From contig OZ024788.1 of assembly GCA_964017065.1 (NCBI GenBank), positions 6,384,087-6,448,086 on the forward strand: a DNA stretch of 64,000 nt. Reading direction: 5' to 3'. This DNA comes from Haliclona indistincta (taxonomy: Eukaryota; Porifera; Demospongiae; Haplosclerida; Chalinidae). The position numbers and the translations under genes were made by a program. The notes below the pieces were generated by a model. The model ran no database searches and had not been told where the DNA came from. It saw only the letters and a program-made list of their open reading frames with translations. This document shows positions 34,070-49,330 of the stretch, piece by piece (positions within the stretch are counted from its first letter, which is position 1; every line of letters begins with the position of its first letter).

Positions 34070-34534
34070 GTAAGTTGTCCATCAAAAACTCAGCTGAGCC
34101 CTGCTGAGCCCTTCTGTTTTTTGATGCTATAGCCGTCACAGTCTGACTAACTGCACTAGTATGGCAACGTGTATAGCAGAGTCTAGTTTAAGTATTCCAA
34201 GGATTCAGGAAGTGTCAGTCATCCAGGAAGAGAGTAACCACCACTAGGTATAGCAAATTTTGTCCATAGCCTTACCACGACACCCAAATCCATGCAGCAA
34301 TGCATCAGTTGGTATTCGACAAGCATGCAAGTTACAAGGTCGTGTTTTGCTCAAGGATGTTAAGAGAAAAGAGAGTCCAGAAAGTTTGCCAAAAAGGACC
34401 AGGGTTTCTTGTTGCTGCACACAGATGGATCATCTTGGAGTAGTGCACGTAAAGATCTAAAGTTTTGGGAGAAAGCAGGAGAGTTTGTGCAGCAGCAAAC
34501 CAATGATTGTTTCACTGTCGTTCAGGTATCAAAC

Positions 34535-34936
34535 TTAGATGCTCAATTCAGCAGTATAATTATCATCTATATCTCTACTGATAAATTCATGTTGTTGATC
34601 ATTCATATGTGTGATAAATCTGATCATTTGTGATGAATAAGTGATATAAGATGATGTAATAAGATGATTGATAATAGTGACTTTGTTATTCAAAATATTA
34701 CCGAGTACTATGACATAGTTTACAAACAACACTAGGCCTCTCTCCTTTAATTGCAATGATGTCAATGCCAGCCTGGCATAAAATCCTGGCCCCTGTTGGT
34801 TCAATTGACCATGTCCCAAGGTAACTTTACAGATTTGATTCTCTTGGCATGCAGCAATTGCATCATGAACAAAATCAAGAGCCTCTCTAACGACATACCC
34901 AATTCTAGTCCATGAGTTGTCTACATAGCAAGTCAT
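34535..34936 (-). CDS. Candidate exon, unknown gene
   Basis: An open frame on the - strand from the ATG at 34936. The first ~85 residues have natural protein composition (DNSWTRIGYVVREALDFVHD..., then GFYARLALTSLQLKERG) before it drifts into AT-rich non-coding sequence; a donor-like GTAATA follows near 34705. I recognise no family. It may be one exon of a decayed or incompletely seen gene. Confidence 0.3.
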   Translation of the reverse strand: MTCYVDNSWTRIGYVVREALDFVHDAIAACQENQICKVTLGHGQLNQQGPGFYARLALTSLQLKERGLVLFVNYVIVLGNILNNKVTIINHLITSSYITYSSQMIRFITHMNDQQHEFISRDIDDNYTAELSI

Positions 34937-35058
34937 ATGGATTATCACTTTCTGGGCATAATTCTACTGACACTGTCGACTTGTCATTGATCATGCTAAC
35001 TTTTTTAAGGTGACAACATGGGTCTGATACGATACATCAATATAATAATTTATTATCA

Positions 35059-35500
35059 TTAATCATCATCAGTGCTTTGAATGTCTGGATTGTGTATATG
35101 TTCATTCTCTTCATAATCAGAGCTGCAGTCAGAGCCAGCAGATGCATCTCAGTTTCCCACTCACACTAACAACCAAAATTCCTCGGTTGTGGCACAAGTT
35201 TTAAACCATCAACTTTCACGCTCAGGCTAAACTCACTGACCTAGATAACACAACATACTCACATCACTGTGCAAGAATACTCAGTCAGCTTGGAGCACTG
35301 AATGGATCAATTAAGCCTCACTAGGGGGACTCGGATATAGGACTCACTTGTATTATAGTACCCATGCTGGATAAACTCTGTCTAGGTCACTTGCCGAGTG
35401 GTTCCATACAAAGATGTCATAATGCTTCTCTGCAGTGTATCCCTTGACTTTTAACTGCCTCATTTCTACTGCCAGGAGATCAAAGCTCGGGATATTTATA
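35059..35500 (-). CDS. Candidate exons of an unknown gene
   Basis: Two coding-like pieces on the - strand. At about 35345-35490 a frame reads FDLLAVEMRQLKVKGYTAEK and continues through YDIFVWNH, which has the feel of a RAP-like or nuclease-like terminal domain but is not a firm match. At 35059-35138 an acidic segment (DCSSDYEENEHIHNPDIQST) ends in three Asp and TAA, typical of a true C-terminus. I could not define the joining intron with confidence. Confidence 0.28.
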
Positions 35501-35842
35501 CCTGAACGGTGAACCAAGGGACAGCACTTGTACCACGTCGTCAGGTTGCTGGTCAGCGTCAGTCATCGAGTGTTTTTCGGTGCATGAAAAACGCATGCAG
35601 TAGTGCTTGTACTAGACATTGGCATAGCAAGGGGAGTGGCCTGGAGGCGAGGCTAGACTTTAGTATGATCGGAATGCAGTACTGTCATGTGACTAATTAC
35701 GTAATGTCCGACCCCCCTGTCTCAGGCCGGTGCACTCTCAGGCCAGTGCCACGCCCATCAGATGCACCGTACTACTACTCTCAGGCCAGTGCTACGCCTA
35801 CCTAACTTCCTGTCGAACACATGACCAGCGCATGGTTCAAGC

Positions 35843-36455
35843 TAGTCTCGTTCCCAGACCACACCTCTTCCGCTTTGCTTCTGAGAGGGTCTGGCAGCTT
35901 GCTCAACTTTTCTCGGTCTTGATGACGTTTCATTCTCAGAAAATGGAAATGACCTATCAGATTGCCTTATTTTCAAAATTCACATGACAAACGCGCCGTT
36001 GAGCACATGATCAACATGGCGGTAGTGCAGTGTGTTCAGAATCATCGATGACAGAGAGCATCTAGAGTAATCTTCGTTGACTAATAAGTACTACGAGGCA
36101 GCCAGCCACTTCTTAGCTGGCTCAAACGAGCGATTTCGCTACCAACAGGTGTGGAAAAATAATTTGCGATTTATTGTTGTTGCCATTACATTTGTGAGCG
36201 CTGCCATCTTCGAGCGCCACCAAGGAACACAGCATAGTACCTGTCGTGTCTTCCTGACCCGATCTATAGCTATTGTCGAGTGCTGTAGTTCATGTGACCA
36301 CAGACACTAGTATACAGACAATTTGTCCGCATATTGCATCCGTGTAGCTATTGAACGCGTGACAGTGACGTCACCAAGACCGAGAAAAGTCGAGCAAGCT
36401 GCCAGACCCTATCTCAGAAGCAAAGCGGAAGAGGTGTGGTCTGGGAACGAGACTA
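35843..36455. mobile_element. MULE-like element with 9-bp target duplication
   Basis: Inverted ends TAGTCTCGTTCCCAGACCAC and its inverse; the inverted repeats run about 80 bp, through CAGCTTGCTC and the CTCGGTCTTG region. GGTTCAAGC precedes the left end and follows the right end exactly, a 9-bp target duplication as made by Mutator-like transposases. 613 bp, no transposase. Confidence 0.85.
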
Positions 36456-37615
36456 GGTTCAAGCAGCCTTCTCGTGATCAGCTATAGGCCGGGCTCAATT
36501 GCACGCCAGCTTGCTCAACCTATTTCTCTTGACTGCAGTGTCTGTATGCACACTGGATGACGACTACTAGGCCGGCACTGTACTCCTCCACAGGCTAGCT
36601 GCCACACAGTCTCTACTGATCGAGTTGCAAAGCCAGCTAGGCCTGTCATCTCTTGATGCACTCTCAGTCTTGTCAATTCTCTATCAGACCTGTCATCTCT
36701 TGATGCACTCTCATGCAGGCTAGTCTCAGGACACATATGATTCCTTATTTTATGCCTGCATGCCGAACATGTAGTATACATGTAGTATACCTGTCATATC
36801 TGAATTTCTCACACTGTCAGTATAACACATCCACTTTCTTCTTGCAAATACATGTGTATCTATCACATTTTATTGAGTGTATGGTGTTAAGTATGAAATT
36901 TTCAAATAATAATGGTCTGCTATTAATTTTGTGGATTATTGAGTGGCAGTTTCGTTGCCTATCTTCGGTGCATGACAGTAATACATTTGGTTGTTAAGAG
37001 GTTTTACCTAAAACATCGTGGGCAAGCCGGAACTCCAGTCTTTCATCAGCATTAACACTGCAGCTAGTCTGGCACCAAATCTACTAGTTGCTTGACAAGA
37101 TGATGAATCAATCAGCTGTTGGCTAGCACATATACCATAATTAAATTCCACTACAACATAATTATGTATAATGATCATTTATACACTTTTATTTATGATG
37201 CTATAATACAATTCTAATGACAAAATGAACAATAAGCACTGCATACGTACATGACTATGAATACTATAGATGTTAATCAGTTCATAGTGCCGGCATAGAT
37301 AATGGTTGTGGGAAGTAGTTATTTCCTGATTGACTGCAATAGAAGAACAAAAATACTACATGTGTAGCTATAATTATAGCTGTCTCTTACTGTTAAAAAT
37401 GGCTGTATGATGCAGACTGCAAAATACAACAACTGATGGGTACTATAGGGACATTTTGGTGGGTGTGGTACTAACAGCATCTATGACTACAGTGTCAAGA
37501 ACGACGTGTATTTCTATATAAAGAGAGATAATAAGATATATAGAATGTATCACGTGGAAAGCTAGAACACACATGATCTAGATCAACAGATATTACTGTC
37601 ATTTGCCGGCCTATA

Positions 37616-37969
37616 CAGTACCGCTCACGAGTAAGTGTACTCAAACCCGCGGGCTAACCGCGCGTAACTCGGGGGTGCCCGCGGGTCCGTGAACGTGTAC
37701 GCGCTGCCCGCACCACACTAACCCGCGGCCCTCATGCAGCCTTGCATGCACTCGCGACCCGCTGGATAGCTAGGCAGACTCACGTTGTCGTTGTGTGACT
37801 TTCGCGAGCATATACAGTGCTCGCACGTATCCGCACCAGCGCGTGATGCACTCTGAATTCGCATCTACCCGCGGTTAATGATACACGGTTCCGCGGGCAA
37901 GACAAAAAAACCCCGGGTTGCCTGCGAGTCTCCCGCGGGTGTTGGTCCACTTACTCGTGAGCGGTACTG
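37616..37969. mobile_element. GC-rich TA-flanked MITE
   Basis: CAGTACCGCTCACGAGTAAG with TG, and its inverse, form the ends, with TA on both sides (37614-37615, 37970-37971). The interior is strikingly GC-rich (ACCCGCGGGC-type blocks) against an AT-rich background. No ORF of note. Confidence 0.85.
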
Positions 37970-38753
37970 TACTTCATGGTGTAGATATATCACATTAACA
38001 ACAGAGTCTGCATGCACAGTATTAGATCTATCGTCTTACGCCATTCCAGATCTATATGGAGCAATGAGCTGCTAGCGTTGTCGATCACGAGAAGGCGACT
38101 TGAACCGTGCGCTGGTCATGTGTTCGCCAGGAAGTTTGGTGGGCGTAGCACTGGCCTGAGAGTGCATCTGATGGGCGTGGTACTGGCCTGAGAGTGCATC
38201 GAGAGTGATAGAGTCGAGAATTGACTAACCTGAGAGTGCATCAAGAGATAACAGGTCTGATAGAGAGGTATGGAGAGGGCATCAAGAGATGACAGGTCCT
38301 ATCGAGAGTGGACTACTTGCCTGAGACTGCATCAAGAGATGACACGTCTGATAGAGAGATATGGAGAGCATGGAGAGTGCATCAAGAGATGACAGGTCTA
38401 TAGCTGGCTTTGCAACTCGATCAGTAGAGACTGTGTGGCAGCTAGCCTGTGGAGGAGTACAGTGCCGGCCTAGTAGTCGTCATCCAGTGTGCATACAGAC
38501 ACTGCAGTCAAGAGAAATAGGTTGAGCAAGCTGGCGTGCACTTGAGCCCGGCCTATAGCTGATCACGAGAAGGCTGCTTGAACCATGCGCTGGTCATGTG
38601 TTCGACAGGAAGTTAGGTAGGCGTAGCACTGGCCTGAGAGTGCATCTGATGGGCGTGGCACTGGCCTGAGAGTGCATCGGCCTGAGACTGCATCGGGATG
38701 ACAAGTCTATATGCGGCGGAGGCGTCCAAGTAATTTTTTAACAATCCCGTTAA

Positions 38754-39344
38754 CCCTTTAACCCCTATTGTCGCCTTTTGGCGACATACATACTTCAGAC
38801 ACCATAACTTTATCAAAAAGTGTTAAAATATCCCAAAATTAAGCCAAATTGAAGAATACAAATAACCGCAAAAAATCCAGTGGTTTTCGGCGCGCCCCCT
38901 GCGCTAAACGTTACGGCGACGGCATTTCTATGGCTTCGGTGCAAATTTCACAACATTTTAGGAGAAACAAAATGGCTGCCAAGAAATTTTGGACATTTTA
39001 TGGCTTCAGGGTGCTCGGAAACACATTTTTTTGCATTCTCTATGATCTGGGCTACATTTTGCACTCACCAAAACCACTGCTATCTGTGTGTACTTTTCAG
39101 TAGCCAGCCCCAAAGTACTAACTTTGAGCAAAATTTGACGAGGTCGTTGCACTTTATCGGCTTCACTTTCGAAGTGGGAGGGGCATATCGACTGACTTGA
39201 GTGTGGGCAATTGCGGCTACTCACTGGCGTAAAAGGACGCAAATTTGAGACCAGTAGCACAAAAGACACACGAGATATTCACCAGAGAAGTGGTCAGCAT
39301 TTACGAGGTTAAAAGTTCAGCAAGATAATTTAGTAATTAAAGGG
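38754..39344. mobile_element. piggyBac-like MITE, diverged copy
   Basis: 591 bp between TTAA at 38750-38753 and TTAA at 39345-39348. Ends CCCTTTAACCCC and TAATTAAAGGG. Inner blocks such as TTTCGGCGCGCCCCCTGCG parallel TTTTCGCCGCGCCCTCCCCA of the other copies, but overall identity is lower, so this is an older or separate subfamily. Confidence 0.8.
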
Positions 39345-39529
39345 TTAAGGTGGCGGTGCGCCAATTTAATGAGATTCATAACTTTACAAGTAGCTTTATT
39401 TTCCAACAATGGTATTTTGTACAGGCATGCCCCAGTATGCATTTTGTTTGTCTATCGATATACATCGATTATAGGAAGTTTCAGTCACGAAGTGTTAGCT
39501 AACGTAGAGTAGCGAGCTCGCCCAGTATA

Positions 39530-39815
39530 GACCGGTCTGTGGCTGCTATCTCCAGTTTGGCTTGCTTGCTCTGGAAAGAACTTCGTTTACAGCTTACAAA
39601 TTCCAGCGCGCACAGACGTACAGAGCGAATTTTTACTCCTTTGCTAACGTGGCAAAATAGCAAACCTAGACCAGAAAAATTCTTTAACAATAAATCTATA
39701 AGCTTATCGTATTACGAAAATTCGCTCTGTACGTCTGTGCGCAAGATGGCGCTGCATGCTGCTGCGCTTGAAGCGCGTCGATCTATTGCTCGACAGTCGA
39801 GATAGCAGCCATAGA
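39530..39815. mobile_element. Small palindromic element
   Basis: TGTGGCTGCTATCTCCAG and CGAGATAGCAGCCATAG bracket it; inside, GCGCACAGACGTACAGAGCG (39607) and its inverse (39722) pair. Non-coding. Confidence 0.6.
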
Positions 39816-39896
39816 CGCTCCATGTATTATTTCTCCCATACTGTTATGTAAATCGCTGTAGTTATAAAGTCTAGTTATTAATAAAACACACGTTGC

Positions 39897-40300
39897 GTGG
39901 GTCAACTAGGGTCAAAGGTCATCGCGCGCGCACAGAATTCACTATGAATGCCGTTAAGGGCAGACATTCAACTAGGGTCAAAGGTCATCGCCCGCGTACA
40001 GAATTACTATAAAGGCTTGTTTGTAGCACTAAGTTTAACATACAGCTAAACCCAAAACCCTAAAAACCTTATCCTAACTGCGCAAAGTAGGGAGGGTCTT
40101 CCTAACTAACTAAGGATCGTCGGGAGGGTCGTCCTAAACCGGGCCTTCGGCCCTTAGTAAGCCTAAGGATCGTCGGGAGAGTCGTCATAAACAGGCCTCA
40201 ACTAAGGATGGAGCTAAAACTTACCTTTTATAAAAAAACATGCTTTAAAGGGTGCGTATAAAACACGGAGCGTGGAATGGAATGGAACGCGGAATGGAAT
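39897..40300. repeat. Short direct repeats and a GGAAT-rich stretch
   Basis: CAACTAGGGTCAAAGGTCAT with CGC is repeated 39904 and 39969. GATCGTCGGGAGGGTCGTCC-type units recur at 40108-40185. At 40266-40305 GGAATGGAATGGAACGCGGA and related pentamers resemble satellite-like (GGAAT)n. Confidence 0.6.
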
Positions 40301-41659
40301 ATGGAATGAACGTCAAACAGTATAGGGTGTAGGAATGAACGTCAAACAGATCTAATGGAGTGGAACACCTTGCTATGACAACCTCCGATCAAGAATACAG
40401 ACACGCTTCCAGGCTAAATTGGAAAAGCTACCACATTCATACACAAATGTGCCACCAGTTGCTATGAGTAAAAAAGACCCAATACTTCCAAAGCTTGTTG
40501 GGCCAAAAGGAGATTGCTTGAAATTAACAGTACATGTACATTAATTTTGAAGAAAAATTAGCCGCAAAGATCAACCTTTGATTGTCAAAAAATGAATACT
40601 CTTACTATTTACAATGAACTAGTAACTTACAAACAGTGAATACCATTAATTTAAATATTTATTAATGATTGCTCTCGTAATTTATTTTAAGTAAAATGTT
40701 GCTGCAGAGGTCAAAGGTCAAACTTTTTAAGAATAAAAATATTCCTTAGGGCATGTTGTTATTATGTATAATTATATAAAAGAGTATAGATAGCAGAGAG
40801 TTGAAGACTTTATCGGCAATTTGGAAGAAAAAGCTGCCGCAAAGGTCAGAGGTCAAATTTGAGATGGCCCTATAGCTAAAAATGATCCTCATGTCATGTT
40901 CTAACAGTGTACCAAGTTTCATGCTTTTATCATAAAGTGAACGATTTTTCAACCAATCAGCTCTACTATGGGGTAGGTTGACCGACGAAAATATTTTTAC
41001 ACGAAATTTCATTACACAAAGTTTCCCGATTTACGGTCTCAAAACAGCACACAATATGGATGAACAGAGAGCATTCACAAAATTTACCGAACCATCTGAG
41101 GATGTCAACATACTTTCGTTTAGACCAGCACTGATTAGCAAGGAATACCACATACAGAAGTTATCAACTAAGAAACTCAGCTATACGCTAAACGAACAAT
41201 CCATACATCAATTTTGAAACATCATAGATACATTAAACAACCAAGTTTTTGATGATACACATTCTACACTGCATGTACTCTACATAATTATAGCTACAGT
41301 TAGATAAAGACAAAGAGTAACACTATCAATTGCTAGTACGAGTACATTGCTTCCAGGAATAATTATAGCACTGAAACATGCACATTGTATGTGTTTGTGC
41401 AAAACATACGTTATAAAAACACATGGCAAAATCTAAATCCACTTATGTGCACTTATTATACATGCTCACTGGATTTATCATTTTTATCTTTTCCAATGAT
41501 ATTCGTAACATAATTATGCTTGAACACAAGGTAAGAAAGTTTAGTAAAAAAATGAATAAGTGATGACAATGGTTTTTACTGTTTGTGGTCAAAATTTGGA
41601 AACTAATAATTATAAGGTGTATTGTCATATTATTAGTGACAGCTGCAGCACCACCAGTC
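40301..41659. other. Intergenic, no supported gene
   Basis: AT-rich region downstream of the MYRF-like gene. ORFs of up to 88 codons have no recognisable domain. It could hold further 3' exons of the MYRF-like gene if the donor-like GTAAGA at 41663-41658 is used; I found none that encode a membrane segment in frame. Confidence 0.35.
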
Positions 41660-45379
<3,720 letters not shown>

Positions 45380-45783
45380 GGGGCATCCCTGACTAGCTCA
45401 ACTTTGCTGCAGCCATTACCTAGCCTTCACGCAGCACAACAGCAGTGTAGTAGCAGCAGAATCACTAGCCTGCACTGTGGAAATAAATACAGAGAGGGGC
45501 TAGGTAAAGCACCAAGTTATAAAACTGGTATAGTTCTCAGAATGGTTAGTAGACTCTTCAACTATGCCCACTGGGTAATCAGCAATGCAGCAATGTAGCT
45601 AAATCAAATTTAACTCACCGATTGCTTTGTCGAAAAGTAGAGGTACTGTATACACAAAATCTCCAGTTCACTGGCAATCACTGCTGCAGTACTGCCGTTC
45701 CGATTTGCTGCATGAACCTGTTTGCAGAGTGAAGCCATTGCGCACGTGATTGAACCAAGTTTGACCACGCCCTCAAAGTGAAC
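45380..45783. promoter_or_regulatory. Divergent promoter region between MYRF-like gene and 45784 gene
   Basis: About 400 bp between two start codons on opposite strands. No TATA box or CpG-like island is obvious. Confidence 0.4.
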
Positions 45784-46230
45784 ATGGCGTTGGCTGCTTG
45801 TGTTTTGAGGAGAACTGCGCTTGCAACTCGCTGCGTTTCTTCGCCTCTATCAAGTAAGCTCAGCTTATGGAACTTAGCTATAAGTTGGCTGTCTAAATTT
45901 TCTCTGATTTGCAATAGGTGCAAAAAAATGGAAGTGCTAGGTTCCGCAGCTGGATTTCACTCGACTACAGAAAGACAACAAGCTGCTGGGTAAGCTGGAG
46001 CTACCTGGTACTACAAATTAGCTCCTAACACTCTCTGTTATCGTACAGCTCGCCTGCATTGTCGCCAGCTGTGAGACATGATCACGAATGGTATTCAGTG
46101 ATCCCTAGATCACACCGGACCAAAGAATATAATTTGGCTACTGAAAGAGTAGGCAAACAGACTAGTTAAGAAGCTCTCTCTCTCTCTTTTGCAGAGATGT
46201 ACTCAAGTACACAGAGCAGCAGAATGGTGA
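45784..46230 (+). CDS. Small protein with mitochondrial-type N-terminus, unknown
   Basis: Exons 45784-45853, 45941-45989, 46049-46148 and 46195-46230 join in frame to 84 residues. The first 20 residues (MALAACVLRRTALATRCVSS) are rich in Arg, Ala and Ser, lack acidic residues and look like a mitochondrial presequence, with FHSTTERQQAAG as a possible cleavage neighbourhood. The middle part reads RHDHEWYSVIPRSHRTKEYN. It could be a small respiratory-chain or ribosomal subunit; I do not recognise it. The last exon is ambiguous: using the AG two bases later (46197) gives a different 20-residue ending. Head to head with the MYRF-like gene. Confidence 0.45.
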
Positions 46231-46654
46231 GTCATCGGCTGAATCCTCAGAAAATGAAAGTAAGATGATCCTAATAATTATCCTGCCATAGGATTAATTC
46301 TCCCTCTCCACCACACTCCAGCCTCTTTCTCTTTCACTCTCTCACACCCTCTCTCTGTGTCTTGCGCCCACTTTTTGTGGTGATTATTTTTAGGACTAAG
46401 CTGATCGAGCACGTATTGGTAAACTGGCACCCAATTAGTACCAAGGTAGATTATTGCTGCACACACACCATCCTATCTTTCGCTGCTGAAAAACAGTCAT
46501 GCAGCCCCCCTTTAGGGGGAGGGTAAAGCTCTGACACAAGCACAAACAACACTCACAAACACGTTAAGTACAGACACTTTTTAAGGGGTATGCCAATTGC
46601 CAAAGTTGTATGCCGAAGAATGCCAAAGTATTTTGTATGCAAACATCACAGTTA
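46231..46654. other. Intergenic, no gene seen
   Basis: Contains CT-rich stretches (46285-46345) and no supported exon; it is bordered on the right by the truncated piggyBac-like MITE. Confidence 0.35.
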
Positions 46655-46937
46655 ACTGTGCTGTTTGCTCACCTGGACACCACCTGGTTTTTGTATCAGT
46701 CACCAGGGCTAAATGAAGACCATAGTTAGCTGGAAAATGACGAGGTCGCAGCACTTAAGTGGCTTCAGTTCCAAAGTGGGAGTGGCCAACTCAGTGTTTA
46801 GTATATGGTCATAAACTTTGCCACATGCCAGGAGAAAACAGTGAACTGCTAGCATACTGCATGTTGTAAAAATTGCAAGATAAACTGCCATTTTAGAACA
46901 GATCAAATTTTTGTCAAAATAATTGGTAACTAAATGG
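46655..46937. mobile_element. piggyBac-like MITE, half copy
   Basis: From CTGTTTGCTCACCTGGACAC to the right end TAACTAAATGG followed by TTAA (46938-46941). It matches 9385-9678; the other half is absent, so it is a truncated copy. Confidence 0.7.
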
Positions 46938-46951
46938 TTAAAAAAGCATAG

Positions 46952-47665
46952 TTACCATCGGGGGGTCCCAGAAGCTAAAATCTATGACACCAGGCTGGTT
47001 TTTTTACATTGCTTCTCTACCCACCCACCCACTGCATCATATTACATCATGTAATGATAATTTATTCATAAATATTGGTCTATTGAAATTCATTATAATT
47101 GATGGTACACGCCCCTCCACGAAGATCGTCGATCACGAGTGACGAACAGATTACAGTAGCGGATCCAGGAGCACAAGCGTAGCAAGCGGAAGCATTGCGA
47201 GTGTGGATTCGAGCTCATCGGACTCAGCACGTACCACCAAGCTGAGCACAAGCGTAGCAAGCGGCACCGACAATTTCTTGCATAGTTGCATAGTTCACGG
47301 ACAATTTCAAACACACTAATAACTTATCTGTTGCTTATCATTGTTGATTATTATTATTATTATTGTATGCAGATTGTATACTGTGAGTGTATCTACAATC
47401 TATGTTATAGTCTCTTGATCTCTTGTTCTGCTTTTTTTTCATAATTTTTGGTTACAAACATGTTCATAACAAGCAGTAGCTAGGTGGTACATGTATAGTT
47501 AGTAAAAACCTGCTTTAAAACAGTTCAAAATAACTTTAAAGTGCAATTTATGTCATGGCTAAATTTTACACAAAGTGACCTTTTTTGAAAATTTACCTCT
47601 GACCCACCCACCCACTTTTGGGCCTGGTGTCGGAAAAATTTTTTGTGGGACCCCCTGGTTACCAT
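46952..47665. mobile_element. Inverted-repeat element with GGGGTCCCA ends
   Basis: TTACCATCGGGGGGTCCCAG and, on the right, TGGGACCCCCTGGTTACCAT are imperfect inverse termini; GACACCAGGCT and AGGCCTGGTGTC-type blocks and CCCACCCACCCAC tracts lie just inside. The interior (47090-47310) contains the repeat GAGCACAAGCGTAGCAAGCG twice. No transposase found. Confidence 0.7.
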
Positions 47666-48025
47666 AATTATTTTTGTGATTATCTAAAATTCAAAAACGC
47701 AGTTACATTTACAACATGGGATGGGATTTAACAAAATTTATGGACATTGTTCAGTACTGAATTGAGTTCTCATGTACAAATGATATCTAAAATAATTATA
47801 GTTTAGTATGCATGGGATCACCAGTCTGCTAACTAACAGGTTTTTTGAAGGTGTTGGCAGGGCTCGTATCTATAAAGTATGTAAGTATGTAGGTGGGATT
47901 TGGAAAAGTTAAATTTATTCAAATTGCAGAATCAAAATTAATTTTAACTATCAAAACATGAATTTTTTTGTGTATCCCACCCACATACTTACCAGGAGAT
48001 GTTATCCAAGCTTTGAATTAATTCG
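47666..48025. repeat. Intergenic with a short inverted repeat
   Basis: At 47878-47993 GTATGTAGGTGGGAT and ATCCCACCCACATAC pair around an AT-rich loop; otherwise nothing is supported. Confidence 0.5.
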
Positions 48026-48137
48026 TAGTACCTCGATTATCTGGACCTTGTTGATCCGGACTAGCTGGAGGAGCCTGTTTCGCTTATCCAGACACCCATC
48101 AATGACCAAAGCTGTCCGGATAGTTGAGGTTACTGTA
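48026..48137. mobile_element. Tigger/pogo-like MITE fragment
   Basis: TAGTACCTCGATTATCTGGA at the left and GTCCGGATAGTTGAGGTTAC with TGTA at the right are imperfect inverse ends of the CAGT...CTCGATTATCCGGAC type known from Tigger/pogo elements. About 112 bp, no ORF. Confidence 0.65.
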
Positions 48138-48479
48138 CATTGATACTGATTTAGCCAAAGCAGCAAATATTCAGCTTAGGTTTTGATTATCGTTGCTACT
48201 GATTGGTGCTGGCAAGCCAAAACGTCTGTTTCAGATTGAATTTTCACATTAAGTTTGAGAGAGTATGAGGTAGTGATATAATCTATGAATACCAGTATTA
48301 TTACACTATGCACACTAGTGATGTGTGAACCTATCTATGCTCTTGTAGTCTTGTTAATATACAAGTTTTGCATTCACACTTTTAAGACAACTAGTGATAT
48401 GAGTCAGCTTCAAAAGATTTCTTGTGCATTATTTTTGCATCTGTAACACCTTATGTTACTGTGGTTATTGTTATTATAT

Positions 48480-49130
48480 AACAGCCAAAACAGCTAACAT
48501 AGAATACAGCTCAAACTGATAGTGATCAAAAAGTAACGGGAACACCGCAGGAACAAGTAAAGTAAAAGGTTTTAACTGAAAAGTGTAGGGATGATGCTTG
48601 CAAAACTAATGGAACATGGCTTGAAAAAGGAAAGGAACCAGATGGGATGGTGCTTGCAAAAGTAAAGGAATAATGCTAAAGTCCCAAGTATCCCTACATT
48701 AGGGGGTTGAATCTAAGAGGAGGACGCAGTCTGATGAAACAATTGACGGTTGTAAAAAAATAAAGCTAGAGGTAGCTGTGTTTTGGAGGATGTAGTCCAA
48801 TGAAGTCGTTTATCATTGGACATAGTCCAATGATGAAGACTGCATCCTCCAAACACTTTACAGTTGTAAAGTGTTTGGAGGATGCAGTCTGGTAAAGTAA
48901 TTGACAGTTATAAAAGGTATGGGAAAAGGTACGGATTGCCACATTTGTTGCAGGTCATCGCAGCAATTAAGCCACTGATGTAGGGATACTTGGGACCTTT
49001 ACTTTTGCAAGCATCCTTTTTCAAGCCATGTTCCTTTACTTTTGCAAGTGTCATCCCTACACTTTTCAGTTTTTTATTTAAACTTTTTGTGTTACTGTGG
49101 CAATGACACAATTACAATGACAATGCAAAT
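48480..49130. mobile_element. F3 foldback element with inner minisatellite, copy 2
   Basis: Same order as 18255-19110: lead block ACAGCTCAAACTGATAGTGA, arm with GATGCTTGCAAAA, inner end GTATCCCTACATTAGGGGGT, GGAGGACGCAGTCTGATGAA units, GCCACTGATGTAGGGATACT, and the inverse arm. Arms are shorter and more diverged than in copy 1. Confidence 0.75.
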
Positions 49131-49139
49131 TGAATGCAA

Positions 49140-49330
49140 CAATGCACAAGTATAACAGAGCAGCGCAGCCATGCGGACCAAGTTTTGGACACTCCTATTC
49201 CTTAGAGGTCTCTGATAACAGTGTACATTATGTCTCTTTGTGACAAGTACAAACAATGTACATGGCTATTCTTGGAATCAATGATTATAAGAATTCATTC
49301 TTTATAAAATAACAGACAAGATCAAAGATC
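49140..49330. repeat. Isolated unit of the 24-27 kb tandem repeat
   Basis: Carries CTTAGAGGTCTCTGATAACAG, then GTACAAACAATGTACATGGC and TATTCTTGGAATCAATGAT, matching the unit order of 24990-25090. Confidence 0.6.

Larger units (their letters stand above)
35600..38690. repeat. Large inverted-repeat complex built on CTCTCAGGCC/GAGAGTGCATC units
   Basis: Left parts (35715-35845, 36465-36725) reappear inverted on the right (38070-38200 and 38570-38690; 38385-38565). For example CAGTGTCTGTATGCACACTG and its inverse CAGTGTGCATACAGACACTG-type text at 38490 pair. Short direct repeats of GAGAGTGCATCAAGAGATGA multiply in 38210-38400. Two MITEs (35843-36455 and 37616-37969) are inserted in it. No gene is supported; ORFs here follow the repeats. 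Confidence 0.7.

Noticed and set aside
39897..40060. Telomere-like repeat
   Set aside because: AACCCTAAAAACC and AACCCAAAACCC occur once each and are not in tandem.
40262..40310. Centromeric or heterochromatic satellite (GGAAT)n
   Set aside because: Only a few imperfect units are present; too short to be a satellite array.
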